Notes under the pieces: model-generated
What the model was told of the DNA's origin: nothing
Database searches by the model: none
What the model saw: only the letters and a program-made list of their open reading frames with translations
Source: Burkholderiales bacterium
Lineage (GTDB): Bacteria > Pseudomonadota > Gammaproteobacteria > Burkholderiales > Burkholderiaceae_E
Direction: 5' to 3'
Assembly: GCA_029977705.1 (NCBI GenBank)
Contig: JAPOKJ010000016.1
Coordinates: 1 to 64,000, forward strand
DNA: 64,000 bases
Shown here: piece by piece, positions 40,331 to 48,621 of the stretch
Layout: every line of letters begins with the position of its first letter
Numbering within the stretch: position 1 is the stretch's first letter
Translations under genes and position numbers: made by a program

Positions 40331-41151
40331 GCGGGATCGCCGCCAGCCGCCGGTTCCGACCCACCGGTTGGGTATTGCCGATGCTGCTGCTCTGGCCCGC
40401 CCAGCAGGCGGTGCAGGCCCAGCCTGCAGCAGCCTGCAGCGGCACCCTTTACCTGACGCTCGATACCGGCAGCATGCGTCACGCCGAACTGATTGCCGAC
40501 ATCCTGCGCCGTCATCAGGTCAAGGCCACGTTCTTCGTCGCCAATGAAAAGACGCCACGTGGCGACCATGCCCTCGAGGAGGGCTGGCGGGCCTACTGGC
40601 AGGCGCGTGTGGCCGAGGGCCATCAATTCGGCTCACACACCTTCGACCATGTCTACTTCAGGGCCGCGGGCAAGCAGCCCGGCCAGTTCATGGCGGTGCC
40701 CCAGTTCGGCGGGCAGGCAGGCAAGGCCCTGACCTGGGACCAGGAGGCCTTGTGCGGGGAACTGGAGCGGGTCCAGGCACGCTTTCAGTCGCTGACCGGA
40801 CGGCGCCTGGCACCGATCTGGCGGGCGCCGGGAGGCCGGGCACCAGCGGCGACGATGCAGGCGGCGCAAGCCTGCGGCTATCGGCATGTGCACTGGTCAC
40901 CGGCCGGATTCCTGGGCGACGAACTGTCCTCCGAGCAGCATCCCAACCAGGTCCTGCTCGAGCGCGCGCTGGCGCAGTTGAAGGACGGTGACATCCTGAT
41001 GGCCCACCTGGGCATATGGTCGCGGCGCGACCCCTTTGCGCCGATGTTCGAGCCCCTTATCCGGGGATTGAAGGCACGCGGCTTCTGTTTCGCTACAATC
41101 GATTCGCAAGTCCTTCCGGCCGCGGCCGCAGCTTCGTCCAGGACACCATGA
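40327..41151 (+). CDS. exported polysaccharide deacetylase (CE4-like) with altered metal motif
   Basis: 274 residues, GTG start overlapping the previous stop by 4 bp. A signal peptide (WVLPMLLLWPAQQAVQAQ) directs export. The NodB-like domain has motif 1 as LTLDTGS, where the usual TFDDG has a second Asp as metal ligand; here it is Thr. Motif 2 SHTFDH keeps both metal histidines; WRAPGG, HWSPAGFLGD and LMAHLG follow for motifs 3-5. Extra cysteines may form disulfides. It may deacetylate a cell-wall or surface glycan, or may have changed chemistry. Confidence 0.85.
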   Translation: MSGIAASRRFRPTGWVLPMLLLWPAQQAVQAQPAAACSGTLYLTLDTGSMRHAELIADILRRHQVKATFFVANEKTPRGDHALEEGWRAYWQARVAEGHQFGSHTFDHVYFRAAGKQPGQFMAVPQFGGQAGKALTWDQEALCGELERVQARFQSLTGRRLAPIWRAPGGRAPAATMQAAQACGYRHVHWSPAGFLGDELSSEQHPNQVLLERALAQLKDGDILMAHLGIWSRRDPFAPMFEPLIRGLKARGFCFATIDSQVLPAAAAASSRTP

Positions 41152-42128
41152 TCACCGCCTTTCAGGATGCCTTGGCCACGGTGCAGCAGTGGCTTTTCGA
41201 GCAGTGCTTGCAGCCCCTGCTTCACTGGAGCGGTCTCGGGCATTTCACCGAGATGGCCTTCGATGCCACCGAGATCTTCCTGTATGGACTGCTCGAGATC
41301 GGCTTTCTGGCGCTGGTGCTCGGATGGCTCGAGCGCGTGGCGCCTGCCGAGGTCCAGACCGACCTGAAGCAGCGTCGCCTCGACCGGCTGTATACCCTCC
41401 TGCACCGGCTCGGCCTGTTTCCCCTGTTCGCCTTCCTGCTGCTCACGCCGATCCTCGACAGTCTGGAGGGGCAACTGCGCCTGTGGGGAGTGTCGCGCCT
41501 GAATCTGGAGCAGACCCTGGCGCAGTGGTCATCGGCGCCAGGCTGGCAGCACTTTTTCGAGCAGCCCGTGGTCAGTTTCCTGATCTACCTGGTGGTGCTG
41601 GACTTCGCCGATTACTGGATCCACCGCGCCCAGCATCGCTTCGAGCCCTGGTGGCAGTTGCATGCGCTGCATCACAGCCAGCGCAACATGAACTACTGGT
41701 CCGACAATCGCAACCATTTGCTCGATGACCTGCTGCGCGATGCCTTGATGGCCTTGCTCGCCTTGTTCCTGGGGGCCAGTCCGGCCCAGTATCTGGGACT
41801 GGTGGTCCTGACTCGTATGCTGCAAAGCCTGCAGCATGCCAATCTTCGCTGGCGCTTTGGCGCCGTGGGTGAACGCCTGCTGGTCAGCCCCAGCTTCCAC
41901 CGTCGCCATCATGGCATTGGCGTCGGTCATGAGGGGCACGCGCGTGGCTGCAATTTCGCGGTCCTGCTGCCAGTCTGGGACGTGCTCTTTGGCACCGCCG
42001 ATTTCCGTCCGGGCTTTGTGCCCACCGGCATCCGCGACCAGCTCGAGGGGCGTGATTATGGTCAAGGCTTCTGGCAGCAGCAAAGGCTCGGGCTGCAGCG
42101 CCTGTGGGCCAGTGTGGCCGGTTCCTGA
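41148..42128 (+). CDS. membrane fatty-acid hydroxylase / sterol desaturase superfamily protein
   Basis: 326 residues from the ATG at 41148, which overlaps the previous stop (ATGA). It is a di-iron integral-membrane oxygenase: the histidine clusters are HRAQH, HALHH and HRRHHG, with a further conserved NHLLDD in between. Four or so hydrophobic helices surround them. Family members hydroxylate or desaturate lipid chains, sterols or carotenoids. Coupling to an exported deacetylase and a beta-propeller suggests an envelope-lipid or surface-glycan role. Confidence 0.9.
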   Translation: MITAFQDALATVQQWLFEQCLQPLLHWSGLGHFTEMAFDATEIFLYGLLEIGFLALVLGWLERVAPAEVQTDLKQRRLDRLYTLLHRLGLFPLFAFLLLTPILDSLEGQLRLWGVSRLNLEQTLAQWSSAPGWQHFFEQPVVSFLIYLVVLDFADYWIHRAQHRFEPWWQLHALHHSQRNMNYWSDNRNHLLDDLLRDALMALLALFLGASPAQYLGLVVLTRMLQSLQHANLRWRFGAVGERLLVSPSFHRRHHGIGVGHEGHARGCNFAVLLPVWDVLFGTADFRPGFVPTGIRDQLEGRDYGQGFWQQQRLGLQRLWASVAGS

Positions 42129-42148
42129 TCCGATTGCCAGCCCTTCCC

Positions 42149-42907
42149 ATGGCCGCCAGCATCAGCGCATTTTTCCGGGCCTGTCTCAGCCTGCTGCACC
42201 CGCGCATGCTGGCCCTGCTGGTGCTGCCTCTGCTGGTCAGCCTGCTGGTGATGGCCCTGGTCGCGATCTTCATCTGGGAGCCGATGTCGGCCTGGGTCTC
42301 GGTGCGCATGCTCGATCCGGCAACCACCGTGGGCCGTGCCTACCAGTGGGCGGCGGGCTGGGGTTTGGGGGGCATCAAGCAGGTGCTGCTGGCCTTCATC
42401 GTGATCCTGTTCTTCGTGCCCCTGGCCTTCATTCTCGGGCTCGGGCTGATTGCCGTGCTGGCCATGCCTGTCGTACTGCGCCACCTGGGCCGCGGCACCT
42501 ATCGCGACGTGATGCCGGCCGGCAGCTTTTCGGTGGCAGCCAGCCTGTTCAACAGCCTGGTGGGTCTGCTCATCTTCCTGCCAGTCTACCTGCTCAGTGT
42601 TCCCTTGTGGCTGCTGCCCCTGGTGGGCCTGCTCATCCCCTGGCTGTGCTGGTCCTGGCTGACCGCGCGCATCATGCGCTTCGACAGCCTGGTCGAGCAT
42701 GCGAGCCCCGCCGAGCGCCAGCACCTGATCGAGCGTCACCGGGGGGCTTACTTCATACTGGGCATGATGCTCTCGGCGCTCAATTTCCTGCCCCTGATGG
42801 TGCTGGTCACGCCGCTGCTCTCGGCCCTGGCCTATGGCCATTTTTCAATGACGGCACTGCGCGACCTGCGGGCTTCCGGATTCACCGATCCGGTTCGCCT
42901 GCACTGA
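42149..42907 (+). CDS. EI24-domain (CysZ-like) membrane protein
   Basis: 252 residues from the ATG at 42149. Four to six hydrophobic helices are visible (LALLVLPLLVSLLVMALVAIFIW; VLLAFIVILFFVPLAFILGLGLIAVLAM; LLIFLPVYLLSVPLWLLPLVGLLIPWLCWSWL; ILGMMLSALNFLPLMVLVTPLLSALAYGHFSMT). The pattern fits the EI24/CysZ superfamily; CysZ is a sulfate transporter, but sulfate genes are absent here. It lies 20 bp after the hydroxylase gene and 17 bp before the MoaB-like gene. Confidence 0.8.
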   Translation: MAASISAFFRACLSLLHPRMLALLVLPLLVSLLVMALVAIFIWEPMSAWVSVRMLDPATTVGRAYQWAAGWGLGGIKQVLLAFIVILFFVPLAFILGLGLIAVLAMPVVLRHLGRGTYRDVMPAGSFSVAASLFNSLVGLLIFLPVYLLSVPLWLLPLVGLLIPWLCWSWLTARIMRFDSLVEHASPAERQHLIERHRGAYFILGMMLSALNFLPLMVLVTPLLSALAYGHFSMTALRDLRASGFTDPVRLH

Positions 42908-42924
42908 CTCAAGGACTGTTCCCC

Positions 42925-43737
42925 ATGGATATTGGTGCCTACATCATCGGCGATGAGATCCTCTCCGGAAAGCGGCAGGACAAACATCTGGGCAAGCTGA
43001 TCGAGTTGCTGGGCGCGCGCGGCCTGCGGCTGTCGTGGGCCCGATACCTGGGCGATGAGCGCGACAGGCTGGTGGAGCATCTGCGGCACAGCCTGGCCAG
43101 CGGCGACCTGGTGTTCAGTTGCGGCGGCATTGGCGCCACGCCGGATGACCATACCCGTCAGGCCGTGGCGCAGGCTCTGGGCGTGCCGCTCGAGTTGCAT
43201 CCCCAGGCCGCGCGCCTGATTGCCGAGCGAACCGCGGAGATGGCCCGTGAAGGGCGTGGCAGCAGTGACATGAGCACGCCGGAGAACCAGTTACGGCTGC
43301 GCATGGGCGAGTTTCCGAAGGGCGCCCACATCATCCCCAACCCCTTCAACAAGATTCCGGGTTTCCGTATCGGACATCACCATTTCCTGCCCGGCTTTCC
43401 GGTCATGGCCTGGCCGATGATCGAGCAGATCCTCGACCAGCATTACGCGCACCTGTTCGCACGCGGCCAGCAGGGCGAGCAGTCCTTCATCGTATACGAC
43501 CTGCCCGAGTCGGCAGCGACACCCGTGATGGAATCCATCGAGTCACGCTGGCCTTCGATCCGCAGTTTCAGCTTGCCTTCTGTGTCCGGGGAAGGGGGCC
43601 GTCTGATCGAACTGGGCGTCAAGGGGCCTGTGGGCCTGGTGCCGGCAGCCTTTGCGGCCTTGCAGGAGGGGATCGAGGCCTTGCTGGCCGAACACGGCGC
43701 CCGCATGGGAGCGGCTCAGGCCCTGCGCACCTTCTGA
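42925..43737 (+). CDS. MoaB/CinA N-terminal-like molybdopterin-binding domain protein
   Basis: 270 residues. The N-terminal MoCF-like domain starts MDIGAYIIGDEILSGKRQDKHLGKLIELLGARGL and has FSCGGIGATPDDHTRQAVAQALG, as in the competence/damage-inducible CinA N-terminus and MoaB. The amidase half of full CinA is missing. The conserved PNPFNKIPGF and FLPGFPVMAWPM segments are typical of the short CinA-like family. The true activity of this short group is not settled. A TGACGC/GCGTCA hairpin lies just after the stop. Confidence 0.87.
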   Translation: MDIGAYIIGDEILSGKRQDKHLGKLIELLGARGLRLSWARYLGDERDRLVEHLRHSLASGDLVFSCGGIGATPDDHTRQAVAQALGVPLELHPQAARLIAERTAEMAREGRGSSDMSTPENQLRLRMGEFPKGAHIIPNPFNKIPGFRIGHHHFLPGFPVMAWPMIEQILDQHYAHLFARGQQGEQSFIVYDLPESAATPVMESIESRWPSIRSFSLPSVSGEGGRLIELGVKGPVGLVPAAFAALQEGIEALLAEHGARMGAAQALRTF

Positions 43738-43815
43738 AAGAGGTGACTGACGCTTTGCGTCACTGACTGACCAAAAATGTGCGTTTGTTCACCGATTGGG
43801 GAGTGCGCGCCGCAC

Positions 43816-43849
43816 AAAAGAAAAGGCCCGATCGGTGAGGATCGGGCCT
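43816..43849 (-). terminator. Rho-independent terminator of the phasin gene
   Basis: On the minus strand a perfect 10-bp stem, AGGCCCGATC/GATCGGGCCT (43824-43833 with 43840-43849), with a 6-nt loop is followed by TTTTCTTTT. It lies 60 bp downstream of the phasin stop. Confidence 0.9.
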
Positions 43850-43908
43850 AAGCACCACCTGTTGGAGGAGGCAGGAGGCGGTGGTGCCGGAGGAGACAAC
43901 CGTGAAAC

Positions 43909-44445
43909 TTAAGCAGCCTTCTTGGCGCGGGCAGCGGTGGTCTTGGTCGCTGCAGCCAGGTTGGCTTCGGCCAGTTCAACAGCCTGCTTGCCAGCTTTCG
44001 ATACCTGGTCCATCGCGCTCGTGATCGAGCCGACCGAAGATTTGACGAGAGAGATCACACCTTCGGAACCGGCAGGAGCGTTCTTGGCCACGGCATCGAT
44101 CGCCGCATGCAGGGACTTGTTGCCCTCAGCCACTTGCTTCTCCCACAATTTAGCAAGCTCCGTGCCCGTTTCCGAGGTGATGTCGTAAACATGCTTGGCA
44201 TAGGCGCTGAACTTCTCGGCGGCCGGTTGAGCGGCACCAACGGCGGACTGGGCCAGGGCCTGGACGTCCTTGGTATCGAGCAGGGAAGTGACCTTGCCGT
44301 AGGACTCTTCCACGGTGGCCTTGGCCGCTTGCAGGTTCAGGTTGGCCAGCTTCTCGGCACCTGCCAGGGTGGTCAGGGCGGCTTGCTGGAACATTTCGAA
44401 GGCGTCTTTCTGGATCTTCACGAACTGGTCGGGGGATTGAAACAT
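43909..44445 (-). CDS. phaP: phasin (polyhydroxyalkanoate granule protein)
   Basis: 178 residues from the ATG at 44445, with AGGAG 7 nt upstream. Phasins coat PHA storage granules and control their size. It starts MFQSPDQFVKIQKDAFEMFQQAALTTLAGAEKLANLNLQAAKATVEESYGKVTSLLDTKDVQALA, the classic Burkholderiales phasin start. The rest is amphipathic helix with a Lys/Ala-rich tail (TKTTAARAKKAA). No PHA synthase is in the window. Four TGCANCGC motifs lie in its upstream region. Confidence 0.95.
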   Translation of the reverse strand: MFQSPDQFVKIQKDAFEMFQQAALTTLAGAEKLANLNLQAAKATVEESYGKVTSLLDTKDVQALAQSAVGAAQPAAEKFSAYAKHVYDITSETGTELAKLWEKQVAEGNKSLHAAIDAVAKNAPAGSEGVISLVKSSVGSITSAMDQVSKAGKQAVELAEANLAAATKTTAARAKKAA

Positions 44446-44476
44446 GGCGAAACTCCTGGGTCTGAGCTGCACAAGC

Positions 44477-44653
44477 TGCAGCGCGGTTTAAAATCGTCCG
44501 GAGCGCGAACCGCTTCCTGGCCGGTTGATATTGCACCGCACCCAACCGGTCCGCCGTCGTGGGACATGCCCCTGAAAGCTTGCGTTGTTGCAGCGCACAA
44601 ACAGAATTTTACCGGCCAGAATCCTGAAGTCAAGATGTTTTTGTGCAACGCAC
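44477..44653. promoter_or_regulatory. four evenly spaced TGCANCGC motifs between phasin and deacetylase genes
   Basis: TGCAGCGC (44477), TGCACCGCAC (44532), TGCAGCGCAC (44589) and TGCAACGCAC (44644) are direct copies at intervals of 55, 57 and 55 bp. The TGC/GCA-rich content recalls reported binding sites of the PHA regulator PhaR at phasin promoters. The whole 263-bp gap between the divergent genes is spanned. Binding by PhaR is inference. Confidence 0.5.
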
Positions 44654-44708
44654 CATATTCTAGAGTCCAGCGCCTAAACCAGAGCCTTTGCCGGGGCCTT
44701 TGCGAGCG

Positions 44709-45620
44709 ATGAAGGCCTACTCGAGCCATCGCTTCGACCTGCCGTTGCCGGCCGGGCACCGCTTCCCGATGCGCAAATACAGCCGGCTCCAGGAGCGCGT
44801 GGCGAGCGAATTGGAGCAGGTCCAGGTGCTCGAGCCAGGCATTGCCAGCGACGGTCAATTGGCCCTGGCCCATCACCCGTCCTACATCCAGCGCTTCTGT
44901 GCCGGCGAACTGAGCCCGGCCGAGCAGCGCCGCATCGGTTTTCCCTGGAGCACCGCGATGGTGGAGCGGGCGCGGCGCTCGGCCGGGGCCACCATCGACG
45001 CCGTGCGCACGGCCGCGCGCGAGGGTGTGGCCTTCAACCTGGCCGGGGGGACGCATCATGCAGGCCGCGCCCATGGCGAGGGCTTTTGCTGCTTCAACGA
45101 TGTGGCCGTTGCAGCCTGCCTGGCACAGGCCGAACGCCTGGCCCGGCGCGTGGCGATCATCGATCTGGATGTGCACCAGGGCAATGGAACGGCCGAGATC
45201 CTTGCCCGTGACGACAGCGTCTTCACCCTGTCCCTGCACGGGGCCCGCAACTATCCCTTTACCAAGGCCATCAGCCGTCTGGACGTTGAACTGCCGGATG
45301 GCTGCGCGGATGAGGCCTACCTGGAGGCCCTGGAGTCTGCTTTGGCCAGGATGCGTGCCGTCTTCCAGCCCGATTTCCTGATCTACCTGGCTGGGGCCGA
45401 TGTCTACGAAGGGGACAGGCTGGGCCGGCTGGCACTCTCAAAGGCGGGCATCAGGGTCCGCGACCAGCGCGTGTTTGCACTGGCCGGCGAGCTGGGCGTT
45501 CCGGTAGCGGTATGCATGGGCGGCGGCTACAGTCCGGTGATCGAGGATATCGTCGACATTCACATGGCCACGGTTGTGGCCGGCCTTCGCCACTGGCAGG
45601 CCCTGAGCGGTTCAGTATGA
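44709..45620 (+). CDS. histone deacetylase family protein (AcuC/HDAH-like)
   Basis: 303 residues from the ATG at 44709. A zinc-dependent deacetylase of the arginase fold: the charge-relay and metal motifs are GGTHHAGRAHGEGFCCFND, IIDLDVHQGNGTAEIL and YLAGADVYEGDRLGRL, then MGGGYSP. Bacterial relatives remove acetyl groups from acetoin-pathway proteins, lysines or acetylpolyamines. It is divergent from the phasin gene. Confidence 0.92.
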   Translation: MKAYSSHRFDLPLPAGHRFPMRKYSRLQERVASELEQVQVLEPGIASDGQLALAHHPSYIQRFCAGELSPAEQRRIGFPWSTAMVERARRSAGATIDAVRTAAREGVAFNLAGGTHHAGRAHGEGFCCFNDVAVAACLAQAERLARRVAIIDLDVHQGNGTAEILARDDSVFTLSLHGARNYPFTKAISRLDVELPDGCADEAYLEALESALARMRAVFQPDFLIYLAGADVYEGDRLGRLALSKAGIRVRDQRVFALAGELGVPVAVCMGGGYSPVIEDIVDIHMATVVAGLRHWQALSGSV

Positions 45621-45699
45621 AAACCGCCGGCGCCGGCGCCTGTCCGCTGCGCCCCTGCTAAGCTTGCGGCCTGCTCCATTCCTGTCCGACCCCCAAGCC

Positions 45700-46413
45700 A
45701 TGACCGCACCCGCTTTCCCCAGCCCTGCCGACACCCGCGCCGTCGACGAGGCAATCGTTTCCCGCCACTCCATCCGTGCCTACCTGGACAAGCCGGTACC
45801 GGTTCCCCTGATCCAGGAATTGCTGGATGTGGCCGCGCGCGCGCCCTCGGGAACCAACACCCAGCCCTGGAAGGTTTATGTGGTTGCGGGCGCCGAGAAG
45901 AAGGCCTTGTGCGACAAGGTCATCGCCTGCTTCAATGACCCGGCCGCGCGTGCGACCGCCGTCGAGGCCTACAACTACTACCCGGAGCAATGGGTCTCGC
46001 CCTATGTAGACCGGCGCCGCAAGGTGGGCTGGGACCTGTACAGCCTGCTGGGCATTGCCAAGGGCGACAAGGACGCGATGCAGGCCCAGACGCAACGCAA
46101 TTTCACCTTCTTTGATGCCCCGGTCGGCCTGCTCTTCACGATTGACCGGATCATGGGGCAGGGCAGTTGGCTCGATTACGGCATGTTCCTGCAGAACATC
46201 ATGGTCGCTGCCCGCGGGCGAGGCCTGGACACCTGTCCGCAGGCGGCCTGGAATCATTACCACGCCATCATCCGCGAACACCTGGCCTGCGGCCCCGACG
46301 AGGTCTTCGTCTGCGGCATGGCCCTGGGCTATGCCGACCCCGAGGCCATCGAGAACGGCCTGATCACCGAGCGCGAACCCGCCAGCAAGTTCGCATCGTT
46401 TCGAGGTTTCTGA
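45700..46413 (+). CDS. nitroreductase family protein
   Basis: 237 residues from the ATG at 45700. It is an FMN-dependent NAD(P)H oxidoreductase: SRHSIRAYLDKPVPVPLIQELLDVAARAPSGTNTQPWKVYVV holds the FMN phosphate-binding arginines, and WLDYGMFLQNIMVAARGRGLDTCPQAAW and GMALGYAD complete the fold. It may reduce nitro-aromatics or quinones. It follows the deacetylase gene by 79 bp. A TTG 12 codons upstream is a less likely start. Confidence 0.93.
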   Translation: MTAPAFPSPADTRAVDEAIVSRHSIRAYLDKPVPVPLIQELLDVAARAPSGTNTQPWKVYVVAGAEKKALCDKVIACFNDPAARATAVEAYNYYPEQWVSPYVDRRRKVGWDLYSLLGIAKGDKDAMQAQTQRNFTFFDAPVGLLFTIDRIMGQGSWLDYGMFLQNIMVAARGRGLDTCPQAAWNHYHAIIREHLACGPDEVFVCGMALGYADPEAIENGLITEREPASKFASFRGF

Positions 46414-46594
46414 ACCAAGTGACTGATTGAATTGCTTTTCTGGCGATTTTTTTGCCAGTTTTCGCGGTTCATTGGTACACTGCTCTCCATTGGGGCAGAC
46501 CGGTCTCGCAAGGCCGGTCGCATCACGCAGTTTTGTCCGGTTGCCGTCGCTTTTTGGCCATGGCCCCCGGACAGCGTTTCATTCTGGCAGGCCC

Positions 46595-47764
46595 GTGCAC
46601 GACTCATTTTCCTTCCTCCATGCTCCGACCGCCGCTCGCTTGCCCCTGCGGCCCTCGCGCTTCCTGTCGGCTTCCCGGGCCCCGTGGCGCGGGCGCGTCC
46701 TGACCCTGATCGCTGCCACGTTGATGGTCCTTGCTGTGCCGGCGCAGCAGGCGGCAGCCCGAACCACCGAGACCGCCAGCGCCCGCAAGTCCGCCCCGGC
46801 GGCACGCCCTGCCAAGGCCCAGCGCGCCCCTCAGGCCAAGGCCGGGCTGGCCCGGCCTGCTGACCGGGCGCGTGCCGCCCAGCGGCGTGGTCACGGCGCA
46901 CGCCTTCAGAAAGTGCGCCATGTGGCGCGCGTCATCGAACCGGCCAAGCCGAGCATCGGACAGGCGATCGGGCTGCATTCGGTCGAGGATCCCCTGGGCC
47001 TGGCCTCCTCGGTGGCCCTGGTCACCGATGCCCAGAGCGGCCAGGTACTGTTCGAGAAAAACGGCGGCGCGGTCTTGCCGATCGCCTCGATCACCAAGCT
47101 GATGACGGCGCTGGTGGTGCTCGATTCCAAGGCGCCGCTGCAGGCCGTGCTCGACATCAGCGAAGACGACCGTGACCAGGAGCGCAACAGCCGCTCGCGT
47201 CTGCCGATTGGTGCACGCCTGACGCGCCTCGAATTGCTGAACCTGGCCCTGATGGCGTCCGAGAACCGCGCTGCCAGCGCGCTGGCGCGGCACCATCCGG
47301 GCGGTGAGCGCCTGTTCGTCCAGGAAATGAACGCCAAGGCCCAGCAACTGGGCCTGACCGACACCCACTTCACCGAGAGCACTGGCCTGTCCAGTGGCAA
47401 TGTCTCGACCGCCCGCGATCTGGCGCGCCTGGTGCAGGCCGCGTCCCACTACCCGACGGTGCGCGAGTTGTCGACCTCATCCGAACTGGGTGTGGACATC
47501 AAGGGGCGTCAGGTGATGTTTCGTAATACCAACCGCCTGGTGGGCGCCGAGTCGTGGGGCGTGATGCTGCAAAAGACCGGCTATATCTCCGAGGCCGGTC
47601 GTTGCCTGGTGATGATGGCGCGGTGGGCGGAGCGCCCCGTCATCATGGTGTTCCTCGATTCCCAGGGGCGTCATTCCAGGCTCGGCGATGCCCAGCGCGT
47701 GCGCGACTGGCTCGATCGCCGGCCCACCCAGTCACGCGTACCCGTCGGATTTCACGCGTCCTGA
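46595..47764 (+). CDS. pbpG: D-alanyl-D-alanine endopeptidase (PBP7, peptidase S11)
   Basis: 389 residues from the GTG at 46595, chosen for the GGCAGG 5-8 nt upstream; the frame is open 56 codons farther to a TTG. A signal peptide (RVLTLIAATLMVLAVPAQQAAA) exports it. A 70-residue Ala/Arg/Lys-rich linker follows, longer than usual. The serine-peptidase motifs are SITK (SxxK), SEN (SxN) and KTG in LQKTGYISEAG. It cleaves cross-links in peptidoglycan. It converges on the IclR gene with 7 bp between. Confidence 0.93.
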   Translation: MHDSFSFLHAPTAARLPLRPSRFLSASRAPWRGRVLTLIAATLMVLAVPAQQAAARTTETASARKSAPAARPAKAQRAPQAKAGLARPADRARAAQRRGHGARLQKVRHVARVIEPAKPSIGQAIGLHSVEDPLGLASSVALVTDAQSGQVLFEKNGGAVLPIASITKLMTALVVLDSKAPLQAVLDISEDDRDQERNSRSRLPIGARLTRLELLNLALMASENRAASALARHHPGGERLFVQEMNAKAQQLGLTDTHFTESTGLSSGNVSTARDLARLVQAASHYPTVRELSTSSELGVDIKGRQVMFRNTNRLVGAESWGVMLQKTGYISEAGRCLVMMARWAERPVIMVFLDSQGRHSRLGDAQRVRDWLDRRPTQSRVPVGFHAS

Positions 47765-47771
47765 GGGAACC

Positions 47772-48560
47772 CTATTCGCCAGCCTCGAAACCCAGCGAGG
47801 CCGAGATGCTGGCGGCGGTCTGGCACAGCCGGTCGATCCAGTCATCCTGGTGAAAGTCGGCCGGCGCCGAGATCGACAGGCCAGCGACCAGCTTGCCCTG
47901 GTCGTCGCGAATGCCGGCGGCCACGCAGCGTACGCCAAGCTCGAGCTCCTCGTTGTCGCGCGCATAGCCGCGTGCCCGGACCAGCGCCAGTTCGCGCTCG
48001 AGCTGGCCCACATCCGTGATGCTGTTGCGCGTGTGACCGGCCAGACCGGTGCGGGTGGCATAGGCCCGGACATTGCGCGGATCGTCCGCCGCCAGGAATA
48101 GTTTGCCCACCGAGGTCAGGTGCAGCGGGGCCCGGCCGCCCACAGCGCGCACCACCTGCATCCCAGAGCGTTCAGACAGGGCGCGTTCGATGTAGACGAT
48201 CTCGTCGGCCTGGCGGATCGACAGGTTGACCGGCTGACCAATGGCGCGGTGCAATTCGCGCATCGGCCCCATGGCAGCATCCCTTACGTTCAGGCGTGCC
48301 TTGACCAGGTTGCCCAGTTCGAGCAGGCGAATGCCCAGCTGGTAGGTCCCCGGTTCGGTACGATCGACGAAGCGCGCCATGACCAGGTCGTTCAGGATGC
48401 GATGGGCTGTGGAAGGGTGAAGCCCGGTCTTGGCGGATAATTCCTTCAGGCTGACTGGGTCCGGATGGCCGGCCAGCTCGTCCAGCAGCCCTACCAGGCG
48501 TTCGATCACCTGAATCGCGCTTTTGCCGGCTTCGGTGCTGGTGGTTCGGGGTCGGGCCAT
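47772..48560 (-). CDS. IclR-family transcriptional regulator
   Basis: 262 residues from the ATG at 48560. The N-terminal winged helix (IQVIERLVGLLDELAGHPDPVSLKELSAKTGLHPSTAHRILNDLVMARFV) binds DNA and the C-terminal GAF-like domain (AVGGRAPLHLTSVGKLFLA...GYARDNEELELGVRCVAAGIRDDQGKLVAGLSISAP) binds an effector. It is divergent from the nitrile hydratase operon across 61 bp, so it probably controls that operon and itself. The effector could be a nitrile, amide or acid. Confidence 0.94.
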   Translation of the reverse strand: MARPRTTSTEAGKSAIQVIERLVGLLDELAGHPDPVSLKELSAKTGLHPSTAHRILNDLVMARFVDRTEPGTYQLGIRLLELGNLVKARLNVRDAAMGPMRELHRAIGQPVNLSIRQADEIVYIERALSERSGMQVVRAVGGRAPLHLTSVGKLFLAADDPRNVRAYATRTGLAGHTRNSITDVGQLERELALVRARGYARDNEELELGVRCVAAGIRDDQGKLVAGLSISAPADFHQDDWIDRLCQTAASISASLGFEAGE

Positions 48561-48576
48561 GGTGCATCGCGTCAAG

Positions 48577-48617
48577 AACAAGCTTTGTTTATACCACCAA
48601 GTGAAAAACAAGTCACT
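48577..48617. promoter_or_regulatory. inverted repeats between the IclR gene and nitrile hydratase
   Basis: AACAA-GCT-TTGTT (48577-48589) is a perfect 5-bp-arm inverted repeat. AGTGA-N8-TCACT (48600-48617) is another, and AACAAG recurs at 48577 and 48607, 30 bp apart. They fill the 61-bp gap between the divergent starts and are candidate IclR operators. The nitrile hydratase start has no clear ribosome site. Confidence 0.5.
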
Positions 48618-48621
48618 CGAT

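Noticed and set aside
46440-46458. CTGGC/GCCAG hairpin after the nitroreductase gene as terminator
   Set aside because: The stem is only 5 bp with a 9-nt T-rich loop; too weak to call a terminator with confidence.
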